DNA from: Providencia alcalifaciens
GTDB lineage: Bacteria > Pseudomonadota > Gammaproteobacteria > Enterobacterales > Enterobacteriaceae
Assembly (NCBI RefSeq): GCF_915403165.1
Contig: NZ_OU659204.1
Coordinates: 3,286,001 to 3,350,000 of the forward strand
DNA length: 64,000 nucleotides
Direction of reading: 5' to 3'
The notes below the pieces were generated by a model. It ran no database searches, was not told where the DNA came from, and saw nothing but the letters and a program-made list of their open reading frames with translations. Position 1 is the stretch's first letter. Each line of letters starts with the position of its first letter. The translations under genes and the position numbers were made by a program. Of the stretch, positions 55,075 to 64,000 are shown one piece after another.

Positions 55075-55508
55075 GTCGCATTCCTCACGTTAATCAATCT
55101 TCACTATTCGATAAGTATAGTTTCTATTTTTATAGTCTATAGTTAATATAAGCTCAAAAATGCACTCAATGTTTGATAAGGAACAAAAACGAAAGTCAAA
55201 AGTACAAATTAGGTACATCAAAGCGCGGAAGCGTGATAACCCTCACAAAATAATTCACAATTTCAGTTCCATTCCATTCACAAATCGCATTAACTATGCA
55301 GCCAGATAAACAAAATCAATAATTGTGCGTTAGATTACAGATAAAATGTTTTTTAACGATTAAGATTTAGCGCAATTAGAAAATAAAAGCGCTTAAAGAA
55401 ACTCGATTGTTTTCGTTTTTGTTACTTCTCCCATAATAAACGCTCAACAACTTTACAACATATGTGAAATGAAGAGCATATAACTACTGACATGCCATCG
55501 GAGGCTTT
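55075..55508. other. glpABC-glpTQ divergent control region
   Basis: 434 bp between divergent glp operons; in E. coli the same gap holds GlpR, CRP, FNR and ArcA sites. Besides the GlpR-like site at 55169-55186, a second looser motif around 55404-55422 (TTGTTTTCGTTTTTG) could be a GlpR half-site. I see no convincing CRP palindrome. Confidence 0.55.
55169..55186. promoter_or_regulatory. GlpR-like operator
   Basis: ATGTTTGATAAGGAACAA matches 15 of 18 positions of the E. coli GlpR consensus ATGTTCGATAACGAACAT. It lies 95 bp before glpA, where repression by GlpR and induction by glycerol 3-phosphate would be expected. Confidence 0.7.
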
Positions 55509-56858
55509 ATGTTACGCATGTTTAAACCCGCCGCTCATATCGAGAGGCTGCCAGCGGATAAGGTAGACCCCGTCTACCGTAAATTACGTTGGCAGATTTT
55601 CCTGGGGATTTTCTTCGGTTACGCAGCATACTATTTAGTTAGAAAGAACTTCGCCCTCGCAATGCCTTATCTCGTTGAACAAGGTTTCTCTAAAGGTGAC
55701 CTTGGTTTCGCATTATCTGGGATTTCAATCGCCTATGGTTTCTCCAAATTTATCATGGGCTCATTTTCCGACCGTGCTAACCCTCGGTACTTCTTACCGG
55801 CAGGTTTGATCCTCGCTTCACTTGTCATGCTATTCATGGGCTTCGTACCATGGGCAACCTCTAGCATCATGGTTATGTTCGTGCTGCTGTTCTTATGTGG
55901 TTGGTTCCAAGGTATGGGTTGGCCTCCTTGTGGACGTACCATGGTTCACTGGTGGTCACAAAAAGAACGTGGCGGTATCGTTTCTGTTTGGAACTGTGCG
56001 CATAACGTTGGTGGTGGTCTTCCTCCATTACTGTTCCTGTTAGGTATGGCATGGTTTAACGACTGGAAAGCTGCGCTGTATATGCCAGCATTCGCCGCTA
56101 TTTTAGTGGCTATGATTGCCTTCGCATTAATGCGTGATACTCCGCAATCTTGTGGTCTGCCACCAATTGAAGAGTACAAAAACGACTACCCAACAGACTA
56201 TAAAGCATCTGATGAAGAAGAATTAACAGCTAAAGCTATCTTCATGAAGTATGTATTCCCTAACAAACTTCTGTGGATGATTGCTATCGCTAACGTGTTC
56301 GTATACTTACTGCGTTACGGTGTTCTGGACTGGTCACCAACTTACCTGCGCGAAGTTAAACACTTCACAATGGATAAATCTTCATGGGCTTACTTCCTGT
56401 ATGAATATGCGGGTATTCCAGGAACTCTGCTGTGCGGTTGGATGTCGGATAAAGTCTTCCGTGGTAACCGTGGTGCGACAGGCGTGTTCTTCATGACCTT
56501 AGTGACTATTGCAACTATCGTCTTCTGGATGAACCCTCCAGGTAACCCAGGCGTTGATATGGCATGTATGTTGATTATCGGTTTCTTAATCTATGGCCCT
56601 GTCATGCTGATTGGTCTGCACGCTCTTGAGCTTGCACCTAAGAAAGCAGCGGGTACCGCCGCAGGCTTTACCGGTTTATTCGGTTATCTTGGTGGTTCTG
56701 TTGCCGCGAGTGCTATCGTCGGTTATACCGTTGACTACTTCGGTTGGAACGGCGGTTTTGCTGTGATGATCGGTGGTTCTGCACTGGCCGTTGTTTTACT
56801 GTTCGTCGTTATGCTGAGCGAAAGTAAACATAAACGTGAACTCGCTAAAAACCAATAA
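55509..56858 (+). CDS. glpT: Glycerol-3-phosphate:phosphate antiporter
   Basis: MFS organophosphate antiporter that imports glycerol 3-phosphate in exchange for phosphate. 449 residues, 12 helices, very close to E. coli GlpT from the N-terminus on ([57 protein letters not shown]). The substrate-site arginine in YLVRKN is present. GGAGGC precedes the ATG. A terminator lies between it and glpQ. Confidence 0.98.
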   Translation: MLRMFKPAAHIERLPADKVDPVYRKLRWQIFLGIFFGYAAYYLVRKNFALAMPYLVEQGFSKGDLGFALSGISIAYGFSKFIMGSFSDRANPRYFLPAGLILASLVMLFMGFVPWATSSIMVMFVLLFLCGWFQGMGWPPCGRTMVHWWSQKERGGIVSVWNCAHNVGGGLPPLLFLLGMAWFNDWKAALYMPAFAAILVAMIAFALMRDTPQSCGLPPIEEYKNDYPTDYKASDEEELTAKAIFMKYVFPNKLLWMIAIANVFVYLLRYGVLDWSPTYLREVKHFTMDKSSWAYFLYEYAGIPGTLLCGWMSDKVFRGNRGATGVFFMTLVTIATIVFWMNPPGNPGVDMACMLIIGFLIYGPVMLIGLHALELAPKKAAGTAAGFTGLFGYLGGSVAASAIVGYTVDYFGWNGGFAVMIGGSALAVVLLFVVMLSESKHKRELAKNQ

Positions 56859-56892
56859 GCCACCGCTTATGTTGAGTTGATTAGCTAGATTG

Positions 56893-56930
56893 ATGGGTTA
56901 TATCAAGAAAAGGATATAGCCCATTTTTTT
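56893..56930 (+). terminator. Terminator between glpT and glpQ
   Basis: ATGGGTTATATC pairs with GATATAGCCCAT (one G-U pair) and is followed by seven T. It suggests partial uncoupling of glpQ from glpT transcription. Confidence 0.85.
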
Positions 56931-57056
56931 ACCCAAAATTAATTATTGGCACAATTTACCATCTGTAAAAGTATTTATTTATAAATTATTTACCTATAAA
57001 ACTGTTTACCTACAAGCTCTTTACTTACAAATAATGAGTACCAAGGAGATTTACTG

Positions 57057-58130
57057 ATGAATTTTCAATTAAAAACATTAGTCGCAAGTATGGTCTTAGT
57101 GATGTCAGTGTCTGCGGCTGCCGAAACGGCAGGTAAAGTGGTGATTGCGCATCGTGGTGCAAGTGGTTATTTACCTGAACATACCCTTCCAGCGAAAGCG
57201 ATGGCGTATGCGCAAGGCGCAGATTTCCTCGAACAAGATTTAGTGATGACCAAAGATAATGAGCTGGTTGTTCTTCATGACCACTATTTGGATCGCGTCA
57301 CTGATGTGGCGGACAAGTTTCCAAATCGCGCACGTAAAGACGGTCGCTACTATGCCATCGACTTTACTCTGCCAGAAATTAAGTCTCTGAAATTCACGGA
57401 AGGTTTCGATATTGTTGATGGCAAAAAAGTCCAAAGCTATCCAAACCGTTTCCCAATGGGTAAATCTGATTTCCGTGTCCACACCTTCCAAGAAGAGATT
57501 GAGTTTATTCAAGGTTTGAACAAATCTACGGGTAAAAATATCGGTATCTACCCTGAAATTAAAGCCCCTTGGTTCCATCAACAAGAAGGCAAAGACATCA
57601 CCAAGAAAACCTTAGAAGTCCTGAAAGAGTATGGCTATACCAACAAAGATTCTAACGTTTATCTGCAATCTTTCGACCCAATTGACCTAAAACGCATCAA
57701 AACGAAACTGATGCCAGAAATGGGAATGGATTTAAAACTAATCCAACTGATTGCTTATACCGATTGGGAAGAAACTCAAGAGAAAAAACCTGATGGAACT
57801 TGGGTGAACTATAACTATGATTGGATGATGAAGCCGGGTGCGATGAAAGAGATTGCAACCTACGCAGATGGCATTGGCCCTGATTACCATATGCTCATTA
57901 GCGAAGATTCTACGCCAGCCGATATCAAAGTGAACGGTATGGTGAAGGAAGCCCACGCGAACCATATGGCGGTGCATCCATTTACTATCCGTGTGGACAA
58001 GCTGCCTAAGTATGCGAAAGATGGTCAGCAGTTATATGACATTATTTATAACCAAGCTGATGTTGATGGTGCCTTTACAGACTTCCCAGATTTAGGCGTG
58101 AAGTTCTTAGAACAGCAAAAGCAGAAGTAA
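57057..58130 (+). CDS. glpQ: Periplasmic glycerophosphodiester phosphodiesterase
   Basis: Hydrolyses glycerophosphodiesters to glycerol 3-phosphate, taken up by GlpT. 357 residues: signal peptide (about 1-22, ending SAAAE), then a TIM-barrel with VIAHRGASGYLPEHT (catalytic His), FLEQDLVMTKD (metal-binding Glu/Asp) and VVLHDHYLDRVTD (second His). GAG-rich ribosome site AAGGAG upstream. Ends at a strong hairpin. Confidence 0.97.
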   Translation: MNFQLKTLVASMVLVMSVSAAAETAGKVVIAHRGASGYLPEHTLPAKAMAYAQGADFLEQDLVMTKDNELVVLHDHYLDRVTDVADKFPNRARKDGRYYAIDFTLPEIKSLKFTEGFDIVDGKKVQSYPNRFPMGKSDFRVHTFQEEIEFIQGLNKSTGKNIGIYPEIKAPWFHQQEGKDITKKTLEVLKEYGYTNKDSNVYLQSFDPIDLKRIKTKLMPEMGMDLKLIQLIAYTDWEETQEKKPDGTWVNYNYDWMMKPGAMKEIATYADGIGPDYHMLISEDSTPADIKVNGMVKEAHANHMAVHPFTIRVDKLPKYAKDGQQLYDIIYNQADVDGAFTDFPDLGVKFLEQQKQK

Positions 58131-58139
58131 CTCTCCCTC

Positions 58140-58179
58140 ACTCTCTCGAGTCAATTGCAAGTCAATGACTCGAGAGAGT
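58140..58179. terminator. Hairpin after glpQ, convergent with the T6SS island
   Basis: ACTCTCTCGAGTCA pairs perfectly with TGACTCGAGAGAGT, a 14-bp stem. The T run is poor (CTATTC), but the stem is very stable. Confidence 0.7.
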
Positions 58180-58215
58180 CTATTCAATCAAAATAACGAA
58201 ACTCTTATTTAGACT

Positions 58216-59340
58216 TTAAGCCTGAATTTGCTGCAATAAAAGTTGTGTTTCATTTTGCCGAGCAATAAGGCTGGGATGTGGATATTCACACACCAACGAC
58301 AGCGCTACCACATGGCGAGCCACACCGCCTTTTCCTAAAAGGGTATCAATATCATAAAGATGCTCTGATAAATTAGGAACTTTCTGTCGTGCATAGCTCT
58401 CGATGCATTTTCCTTTATCATTTTCTTTCACGCCACAGTGCCAAACCCTATCCAACTGCTCCCCTGAATACTGAAATTCACACTGTGCTTTCAATGCATT
58501 TGCAAAAGATTCTTTATCTGTAGATATCGGACGCAGGAGCTTTGCTTTGATAGGCGCTCTTAAACGTTCGTAAAATCCTTGAGGTGCAAGTAATAGGCTC
58601 GCGGCTTCTTCACTCGCTGTCGAATCTAACTGAAACGCCAAAATAGCGTATAGCTTGGGTTCAAAGGCATTTTCATACAATGCTAATAACCATTGACTGA
58701 ACGACTCGAAGGGTAATATCTCAACGGATTCCAGCGTCAATGACAAACGCGCAGCTTCCCGCTCAATCAGTTCCTGCCAATTAGGCTCATTATCTTCAGC
58801 TTGCCAATATAGGGTAATCGGCTGGGAGAGAGAATGTTGATGGTAATACTCAGCAATGGGTGCAAGTAATTTCTGCACCACTATTTCGTGTTTTTCCCAT
58901 GACGAAAGCGATTTCAATGCGCTTAGCGTCAACACATTATCTTTATTGGGTGGCAATGAAGATAAAGAAATACCATTTTGCTGCTCTTCATCAATTTGCG
59001 TTAATCGAGTATGCGTTAGCACCCCAAGGTGCTTGCCTGCCCAATAACGCCATTCTCTGCGCGCATCATTTAACATATTGGTAAAAAGTTGATGGCGATA
59101 AGCAGCAATTGAGTAGATAAAAAAACGAATAAAACCCACCAACAGTGCGGGACAAATAACGAACACAATCATCAGCATGGTGTTGCTGGTAGTTGGTGAT
59201 AGCATTTCATTTGTGGATAAATAGAGGCTCAGCCCAAATCCAAGAACACCCACCATCAGCATAATCAAAAACCAAAGCATCCAACGGGGTACTTTAGGCG
59301 CTGGAGGGTGCTCTAATGAAGGTGTTTTCCAACTCATCAT
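58216..59340 (-). CDS. Unknown membrane protein downstream of PAAR (T6SS-associated)
   Basis: 374 residues. Two hydrophobic helices (about 20-42 and 53-75) anchor it in the membrane; the remainder is a large soluble, presumably cytosolic domain with TLYWQAEDNEPNWQEL and LYAILAFQLDSTAS, without a recognised catalytic motif. Its ATG overlaps the PAAR gene by 4 bp, so they are expressed together. No family name recognised; an accessory or adaptor role for the PAAR effector system is inferred from coupling alone. Confidence 0.65.
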   Translation of the reverse strand: MMSWKTPSLEHPPAPKVPRWMLWFLIMLMVGVLGFGLSLYLSTNEMLSPTTSNTMLMIVFVICPALLVGFIRFFIYSIAAYRHQLFTNMLNDARREWRYWAGKHLGVLTHTRLTQIDEEQQNGISLSSLPPNKDNVLTLSALKSLSSWEKHEIVVQKLLAPIAEYYHQHSLSQPITLYWQAEDNEPNWQELIEREAARLSLTLESVEILPFESFSQWLLALYENAFEPKLYAILAFQLDSTASEEAASLLLAPQGFYERLRAPIKAKLLRPISTDKESFANALKAQCEFQYSGEQLDRVWHCGVKENDKGKCIESYARQKVPNLSEHLYDIDTLLGKGGVARHVVALSLVCEYPHPSLIARQNETQLLLQQIQA

Positions 59341-59600
59341 GATTGTTCGCCCGACGATGACAGACTAGCGATAAGCGTACAACCACATTCAGTTTGAAAG
59401 CCATTCAATGCCGCCTGACGACCGGATATTAAAATGCGCGTTGAACCGGGTAAAATCGCATTAACGCCATGTCCTTTTTTTGGACAATCCACTTTGTCGC
59501 CCACTAAAGCGATGGGTTTACCATACATAACAGAGCCAGATGCAGTGATCACTTCACCACCATGAGTGGTTTTGTCACCTAAACGAACAAGTGCGCGCAT
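59337..59600 (-). CDS. PAAR domain protein (T6SS spike tip)
   Basis: 87 residues spanning one PAAR domain (VRLGDKTTHGGEVITAS, VDCPKKGHG, LPGSTRILISGRQAALNG). PAAR proteins sharpen the VgrG spike of type VI secretion and carry effectors. The short length means it has no fused toxin domain, so a separate cargo (the phospholipase upstream) is expected. No tss core genes are in the window. Confidence 0.93.
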   Translation of the reverse strand: MRALVRLGDKTTHGGEVITASGSVMYGKPIALVGDKVDCPKKGHGVNAILPGSTRILISGRQAALNGFQTECGCTLIASLSSSGEQS

Positions 59601-59623
59601 ATTAAGATCCTTTTATTAATGAG

Positions 59624-61042
59624 CTATTGTGCCATACGTTGAAGTGGAATAAGGAAAGAGGCACCGCCGATACCCGGTTCACTAATAGTACGCCCATAAA
59701 GATAATGTATATTTCTTAGATCATCTTCTGACGGCGTTAGCCCCCAAATCCGGCCTAGGTATTGTCGCAGCTCCTCAAAACTATTCGGTGACATTTGCGT
59801 GTAATCCATTTGATAAACATAAGAATTATCACCATCAGAGCCAATATTTGCATAGCAATAAGGCTTACCTTCCATTAAGGAGTCAATGATCCCTCTATCA
59901 CTACTATTTCCTTTGGTTATGACTATCTTGCTGACAGAACCACTTTTCATTCCTTTACGATAAAAAACACCTGATTCGGAATAAAGCTTAAACGCGGCAT
60001 CACCTGCCAAGGTTTTATTTGAAAAATAAAACTCATGGGCAATATCCATAATATGACTTTCTGGTAAATTAGCTGGAATACCAAAAACACCGATTAGGTC
60101 AGCTGGGCATTCGCCAGTTGGCGTGATCCCCCCTTTACCAGAGAAACGTTTATTTCCAGAAAGATAATTTTGTTCTTTTAAATTTTGGTGTTTTTCCGCA
60201 GACATTCTTTCGGCTTCGTATTTTGCTTCAATAATTTGTGTACGCTGTTCTCCTGATTTATAAGGAACAATACCAATACTTAAAAATGGCTTATTTTGAT
60301 TATACTCAGAGTTTGTTGATGCCATATTAAATTGCCAACTTTTTTTCAATTGGCATTGTTGCTTCATTGCTTCAGTCAGCTTAATTCCCCCTGAATTATC
60401 ATAAGTAATATCAAAGTAATTAGTCAGAGCGTAAAGACTTTCAGATTCATTTTTTCTCTCAACTGAAAATACAGTATTTGAACACGTTAATATTTTGAAG
60501 GCGTTTATTACCGTAGGGACTGTTAATATTTCTGAAACTCCGCCGTTATTTTCATGAGCCGTGACACCACTATCGATTAATTTATTATTCTGATAAATCC
60601 AATAAGGTTCTGACTCATAATGACTTGAATTTTTGCCAAAAAAAGTGAACGCTACATAATTATTTTTTGAAGGTGGGTTATCAACTTCTTCCATATCAAA
60701 ATACGTATGAGGTGAATAAAATGCATAAAGTTCACCTTGTTTACTTTTATTCGGTAAATATGCACCATAAACCCCCGTAGATGTACGGATCAACCAAGAT
60801 TCACTTTTATTGTCATCATGTGAATTTGTAAATATTTGTCCTTTATAATCAGTCTTCCCTGATTCGATAATATGACCATTTTTCATTAGCTGATATGGAA
60901 TATTCTCACTTCTATCAATAGATACAAGTAAGAACGGAGTGTCTTTTTCTTTTGCTTGTGAAGAAAAAACACTTAACAGCGAAAGTGACAAAATACCGAT
61001 AGGTTTAAGCAATAGTTTAAATAATTTCGTTTTGTATTTCAT
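59624..61042 (-). CDS. Unknown exported protein in the PAAR/phospholipase cluster
   Basis: 472 residues with a signal peptide (about 1-30, ending SSQAK). The mature protein has an N-terminal strand-rich part (residues about 35-230) and a C-terminal domain (about 310-472) with a GECPADLIGVFGIP start, an HEFYFSNKTLAGDAAF helix and an aromatic-rich end. It has several Tyr/Phe-rich repeats but no lipobox. I do not recognise the family. It lies between the immunity-like lipoproteins and PAAR, 150 bp after the former. It could be a further periplasmic immunity or accessory protein. Confidence 0.6.
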   Translation of the reverse strand: MKYKTKLFKLLLKPIGILSLSLLSVFSSQAKEKDTPFLLVSIDRSENIPYQLMKNGHIIESGKTDYKGQIFTNSHDDNKSESWLIRTSTGVYGAYLPNKSKQGELYAFYSPHTYFDMEEVDNPPSKNNYVAFTFFGKNSSHYESEPYWIYQNNKLIDSGVTAHENNGGVSEILTVPTVINAFKILTCSNTVFSVERKNESESLYALTNYFDITYDNSGGIKLTEAMKQQCQLKKSWQFNMASTNSEYNQNKPFLSIGIVPYKSGEQRTQIIEAKYEAERMSAEKHQNLKEQNYLSGNKRFSGKGGITPTGECPADLIGVFGIPANLPESHIMDIAHEFYFSNKTLAGDAAFKLYSESGVFYRKGMKSGSVSKIVITKGNSSDRGIIDSLMEGKPYCYANIGSDGDNSYVYQMDYTQMSPNSFEELRQYLGRIWGLTPSEDDLRNIHYLYGRTISEPGIGGASFLIPLQRMAQ

Positions 61043-61195
61043 ATAGTTCCTTTATATTTAATGTAATATTTCCATTGATAGATTAGAAATCTCTTTTATC
61101 TACCTGTTAATCAATAATAAACCGTATATCTCTTCAGTAATTTTAAAATTCAGTAATAATTTTACCGTGAAATAAAAAGGAGAGATTCATCTTGG

Positions 61196-62143
61196 TTATT
61201 GCCCCTCTGCCTGTTTTTTATACTCAAAGGTGCCATCCCATTCAGGGAGTTCTGCAGGTGGTAGCGGGACAATCTTATTGATATCAGGGAATTTAGCGTA
61301 GGGATTTTTGTCTAATTCATCATGGATTTTCTGGTAGCGCTTAACGCGTTCTAGATCGATTTTTTGACCCAAATAATCTAGTTTATTATTTGGGTCATTA
61401 GTATTAAATGCATCGGCTAATGTATAAGCACTTCGTTCATCTCCATATTGAGTTGCTTGTTGAAAATATATAAGTGCTTTTGAATAGTTATTATCTGCCA
61501 CCCAATAATTCATACCTAAACGATAGGCTGCATTAGCATATCCTTGTTCTGCTGAGCACGCCAACATCGAACGACCTAAATCCAGTCGATAAGATTGTGG
61601 CTGAGTGGCATCCATAAAGCGTTGTCCTATCACGTATTGAGCATCTGGGTTTCCCATCACGGCAGCTTTAAGCATATATTGGAATGCAGCTTCGGAGTCT
61701 TGATCTACTCCATACCCTTGCTGTAAATAGGTTCCCATAATGAAGTAGCCAAATGGGATGTCCATTTTGATTAAACGTTCAACAAGCTCAATCACTTCCT
61801 GCTGTCTAAATTGCCCTTGTGATGGGGCTACATCACCTGCCGCTATCAGCGCTTGCAGGTTACCCATCGCTTTAATATGGTTTTTCATGGCAGCTTGACG
61901 ATATAGCTCCCCAATATGGGTATAGTCTTTTTTGCCTTTCTGCTTTTCTAAACTCCGTGCTTCCTTAAACCACACATCAGCTTCGGGGTCGAAGGGAGGA
62001 AAACGATCTTTTTCTTGTACACAGGTAAATTGAAAATTTTTTAAATTATCATTCATTTTGGTATTGGCAGAGCAGCCTGATAGCCATGCGACCATCAATA
62101 TTCCACCCAATATTTGCCAATACTTCATGATATGGCTTTGCAT
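61196..62143 (-). CDS. Sel1-repeat lipoprotein, probable phospholipase immunity protein (copy 2)
   Basis: 315 residues with lipobox WLSGC, lipidated Cys at about 24, and several Sel1-like TPR repeats (YFIMGTYLQQGYGVDQDSEAAFQYMLKAA, DAQYVIGQRFMDA, NAAYRLGMNYWV). It is a close paralog of the preceding gene. The ATG at 62143 overlaps the upstream stop; M6 (62128) is an alternative start. Sel1/TPR lipoproteins neutralise T6SS phospholipases (Tli type) in the periplasm, which fits the location directly behind the phospholipase D gene. Function is inferred. Confidence 0.75.
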   Translation of the reverse strand: MQSHIMKYWQILGGILMVAWLSGCSANTKMNDNLKNFQFTCVQEKDRFPPFDPEADVWFKEARSLEKQKGKKDYTHIGELYRQAAMKNHIKAMGNLQALIAAGDVAPSQGQFRQQEVIELVERLIKMDIPFGYFIMGTYLQQGYGVDQDSEAAFQYMLKAAVMGNPDAQYVIGQRFMDATQPQSYRLDLGRSMLACSAEQGYANAAYRLGMNYWVADNNYSKALIYFQQATQYGDERSAYTLADAFNTNDPNNKLDYLGQKIDLERVKRYQKIHDELDKNPYAKFPDINKIVPLPPAELPEWDGTFEYKKQAEGQ

Positions 62144-63090
62144 TATTGTGGCTCTTTTTGATATTCAAACGAGCCATCCCATTCAGGGAGTTCTGCAGGT
62201 GGTAGCGGGACAATCTTATTGATATCAGGGAATTTAGCGTAGGGATTCTTACTTAACTCTTGATCAATCAGCTTATAGCGCCTGACACGTTCAGGATCAA
62301 TTTTTTGCCCCAAATAATCTAATTTATTATTTGGGTCATTAGTATTAAAAGCATCGGCTAATGTATAAGCTCCAAGTTCGTGTCCATATCGGGCAGATAA
62401 TTGTAAATAATATAAAGATTTAGTGTAGTCATTATCCGAGTAATTCATACCTAAACGATAAGCTGCATTTGCATAACCTTGTTCTGCTGAGCACGCCAAC
62501 ATCGAGCGACCTAAATCCAGTCGATAAGACTGCGGTTTGGTGGCATCCATAAATCGAAGACCTATCACATATTGAGCATCTGGGTTTCCCAACACTGCCG
62601 CTTTAAGCATGTATTGGAATGCAGCTTCGGAGTCTTGATCTACTCCATACCCTTGCTGTAAATAGGTACCCATAATGAAGTAGCCAAATGGGATGTCCAT
62701 TTTGATTAAACGTTCAACAAGGTCAATGACCTCTTGTTGCCTGAATTGACCTTGTAATGGGGCTACATCACCCGCCGCTATCAGCGCTTGTAGATTCCCC
62801 ATGGCTTTAACATGGTTTTTCATGGCTGCTTGACGATACAGAGAACCAATACGGGCATAATCTTTTTTGCCTTTTTGCTTTTCTAAACTCCGAGCCTCCT
62901 TAAACCACGCATCGGCTTCGGGCTCGAAAGGGGGAAAACGATCTTTTTCTTGCGTACAGATAAATTGAAAGTTTTTTAAATTATCATTCATTTTAGGTTT
63001 CGCTCCACAGCCGAAAAGAAAAAAAACAGTAACGCAAATGGTTAAAATACGAGACGGATTCAATGATTGCCCTAATCTAATGCTGACCAT
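62143..63090 (-). CDS. Sel1-repeat lipoprotein, probable phospholipase immunity protein (copy 1)
   Basis: 315 residues. The signal region ends in FLFGC (lipobox, lipidated Cys about 28). The mature part starts KMNDNLKNFQF like copy 2 and carries the same Sel1-type repeats, ending PPAELPEWDG as in copy 2. Its start overlaps the phospholipase stop by 19 bp, so effector and immunity are co-translated. The two copies remain nearly identical over long stretches, indicating a recent tandem duplication. Confidence 0.78.
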   Translation of the reverse strand: MVSIRLGQSLNPSRILTICVTVFFLFGCGAKPKMNDNLKNFQFICTQEKDRFPPFEPEADAWFKEARSLEKQKGKKDYARIGSLYRQAAMKNHVKAMGNLQALIAAGDVAPLQGQFRQQEVIDLVERLIKMDIPFGYFIMGTYLQQGYGVDQDSEAAFQYMLKAAVLGNPDAQYVIGLRFMDATKPQSYRLDLGRSMLACSAEQGYANAAYRLGMNYSDNDYTKSLYYLQLSARYGHELGAYTLADAFNTNDPNNKLDYLGQKIDPERVRRYKLIDQELSKNPYAKFPDINKIVPLPPAELPEWDGSFEYQKEPQ

Positions 63091-64000
63091 GATGTGTTCT
63101 CATCTAGAAATTCAATTAAAGAGGCTGTAGGTTTTTCATTCTTGAGTTTTTTGTCTTTGTTTTTTTCAATGATTCTCCCCCAATCTTTATATGTTTGTTC
63201 TGGATCATCCGTTGCTTTTCCTGTGTGGAGTTGCCATAAATGTCGGCGCATTGGGGGGATCAGTCCTACTGGGTCACTGTCTTGCAGTACAATATTGAGT
63301 TCGCTATCAAAGCGCATACTGCGTAAGTTGATATTGCTGGAGCCGAGGGTTAAAAAAACATCATCCACCATCATCACCTTGCTGTGAACATACACCGGTT
63401 GCCATAATGACGGCTTTAATGGGTCTGGCTTCGGCGACACTAAGCTACACACATGTACTTTTAAGCCTTCAATGTTTTTGGCATTTACCGGCGCTGTTTT
63501 TTCTAATTCAGGGTGAGCTTTACGGTGGTAATTAGGCACCACATCAGGACGACCGAGGGCTTCTAACATGCGGTAGGTCATATAGCTTCCTGATTGCAAA
63601 GCTTTTTCTTCGGTCGAGTTGGTGATCACAAACAGATATAGAGGTTTGTCATACCCCCGCGCTTGGCGCTCCTCAATGGCTTTTTTGATTTTCGCCACAA
63701 ACGGAGGATAACGAAAATATTGGTTTTCCATATAGATATATTTACGCGCTAAACACAGGGCATTGTTATACAAAGTTTCCACTTCAAAACAGTTGCTTTG
63801 AGGCTGGGTGCGGCAAATTTGTGCCATGGTCGGTTTTAAAGGAAAGTTCGGGTCTAAGTCTAATCGCTGGTTGAGTACCTTCATTTTCTCTTCACTGAAA
63901 CAGTGCTGAGCTGCGGTCATGGTGCTGTATTGATTGAGTTCAGGTTCGGGCCCAATATTTTTTTCCCATGCTTCTACAAAGTTATGATAAAGATGGGAAA
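63072..64000 (-). CDS. Phospholipase D family T6SS effector (Tle5-like), 3' part
   Basis: The frame is open to the right edge, so this is the C-terminal part only; an internal ATG at 63920 is not the start. It contains the second HKD motif of phospholipase D enzymes: VHSKVMMVDD (HxK...D), then GSSNINLRSM. The first HKD and N-terminus lie outside the window. Tle5 effectors attack membrane phospholipids of competitors and are about 700 residues. The PAAR gene and two Sel1 lipoproteins behind it support the T6SS reading. A housekeeping cardiolipin synthase is less likely given the context. Confidence 0.88.
   Translation of the reverse strand, partial: SHLYHNFVEAWEKNIGPEPELNQYSTMTAAQHCFSEEKMKVLNQRLDLDPNFPLKPTMAQICRTQPQSNCFEVETLYNNALCLARKYIYMENQYFRYPPFVAKIKKAIEERQARGYDKPLYLFVITNSTEEKALQSGSYMTYRMLEALGRPDVVPNYHRKAHPELEKTAPVNAKNIEGLKVHVCSLVSPKPDPLKPSLWQPVYVHSKVMMVDDVFLTLGSSNINLRSMRFDSELNIVLQDSDPVGLIPPMRRHLWQLHTGKATDDPEQTYKDWGRIIEKNKDKKLKNEKPTASLIEFLDENTSWSALD

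Noticed and set aside
55480..55508. CRP site just before glpT
   Set aside because: Only one weak half-site (ATGTGA) further upstream at about 55460; no palindrome convincing enough to list.

Overview
This window is a chromosomal segment from a gamma-proteobacterium of the order Enterobacterales, most likely the Morganellaceae and probably Providencia. The evidence is the enterobacterial gene order in several blocks (accB-accC-yhdT-panF-prmA-dusB-fis; panM next to rpoH-ftsX-ftsE-ftsY-rsmD-yhhL/M/N-zntA; tusA-yhhQ; glpC-B-A / glpT-Q), a tryptophanase and TnaC leader of the Proteus type, aroQ in front of accBC, ERIC-type intergenic repeats, and moderately AT-rich DNA. The genus is inferred; no search was run.

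Layout. 1-8.5 kb: acuI, then aroQ-accB-accC (shikimate step and acetyl-CoA carboxylase), yhdT-panF, a tandem array of three ERIC-like repeats, prmA, and dusB-fis behind a conserved growth-rate type promoter. 8.5-21.3 kb is more variable: a chemoreceptor with an exact FliA-type promoter, a DUF411 protein, the tnaC-tnaA-tnaB operon with its leader peptide (not previously listed as an open frame because it is only 33 codons), a three-lipoprotein operon (CsgG-like, DUF4810, DUF799), a YcgJ-like protein, an aromatic-acid type MFS transporter, and two coupled unknown membrane/exported proteins.

21.5-32.3 kb is the most unusual block: a HutC-type repressor and two transcription units on the minus strand. 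The first is urocanase, a CaiB-type CoA-transferase and an acyl-CoA dehydrogenase. The second is an NCS1 permease, EtfB, EtfA and ETF:quinone oxidoreductase. An exact TGTA-N2-TACA site plus two near copies lie upstream of urocanase. I infer a route that oxidises imidazolepropionate (dihydrourocanate) to urocanate through CoA thioesters, with electrons passed to quinone, feeding urocanase.

32.3-58.2 kb is largely conserved: livJHMGF (branched-chain amino acid uptake), panM-gloA2, rpoH, ftsXEY (FtsY has seven tandem 35-residue repeats), rsmD, yhhL, yhhM, yhhN, zntA with a ZntR-type promoter, an Rpn nuclease gene with an internal small-form start and an extra downstream copy of its C-terminal module, tusA, a preQ1-I riboswitch in front of yhhQ, and the glpABC/glpTQ glycerol-3-phosphate genes. 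58.2-64 kb is the downstream part of a type VI secretion effector island: a phospholipase D effector running off the right edge, two tandem Sel1-repeat lipoproteins (probable immunity), an unknown exported protein, a PAAR protein and an unknown membrane protein.
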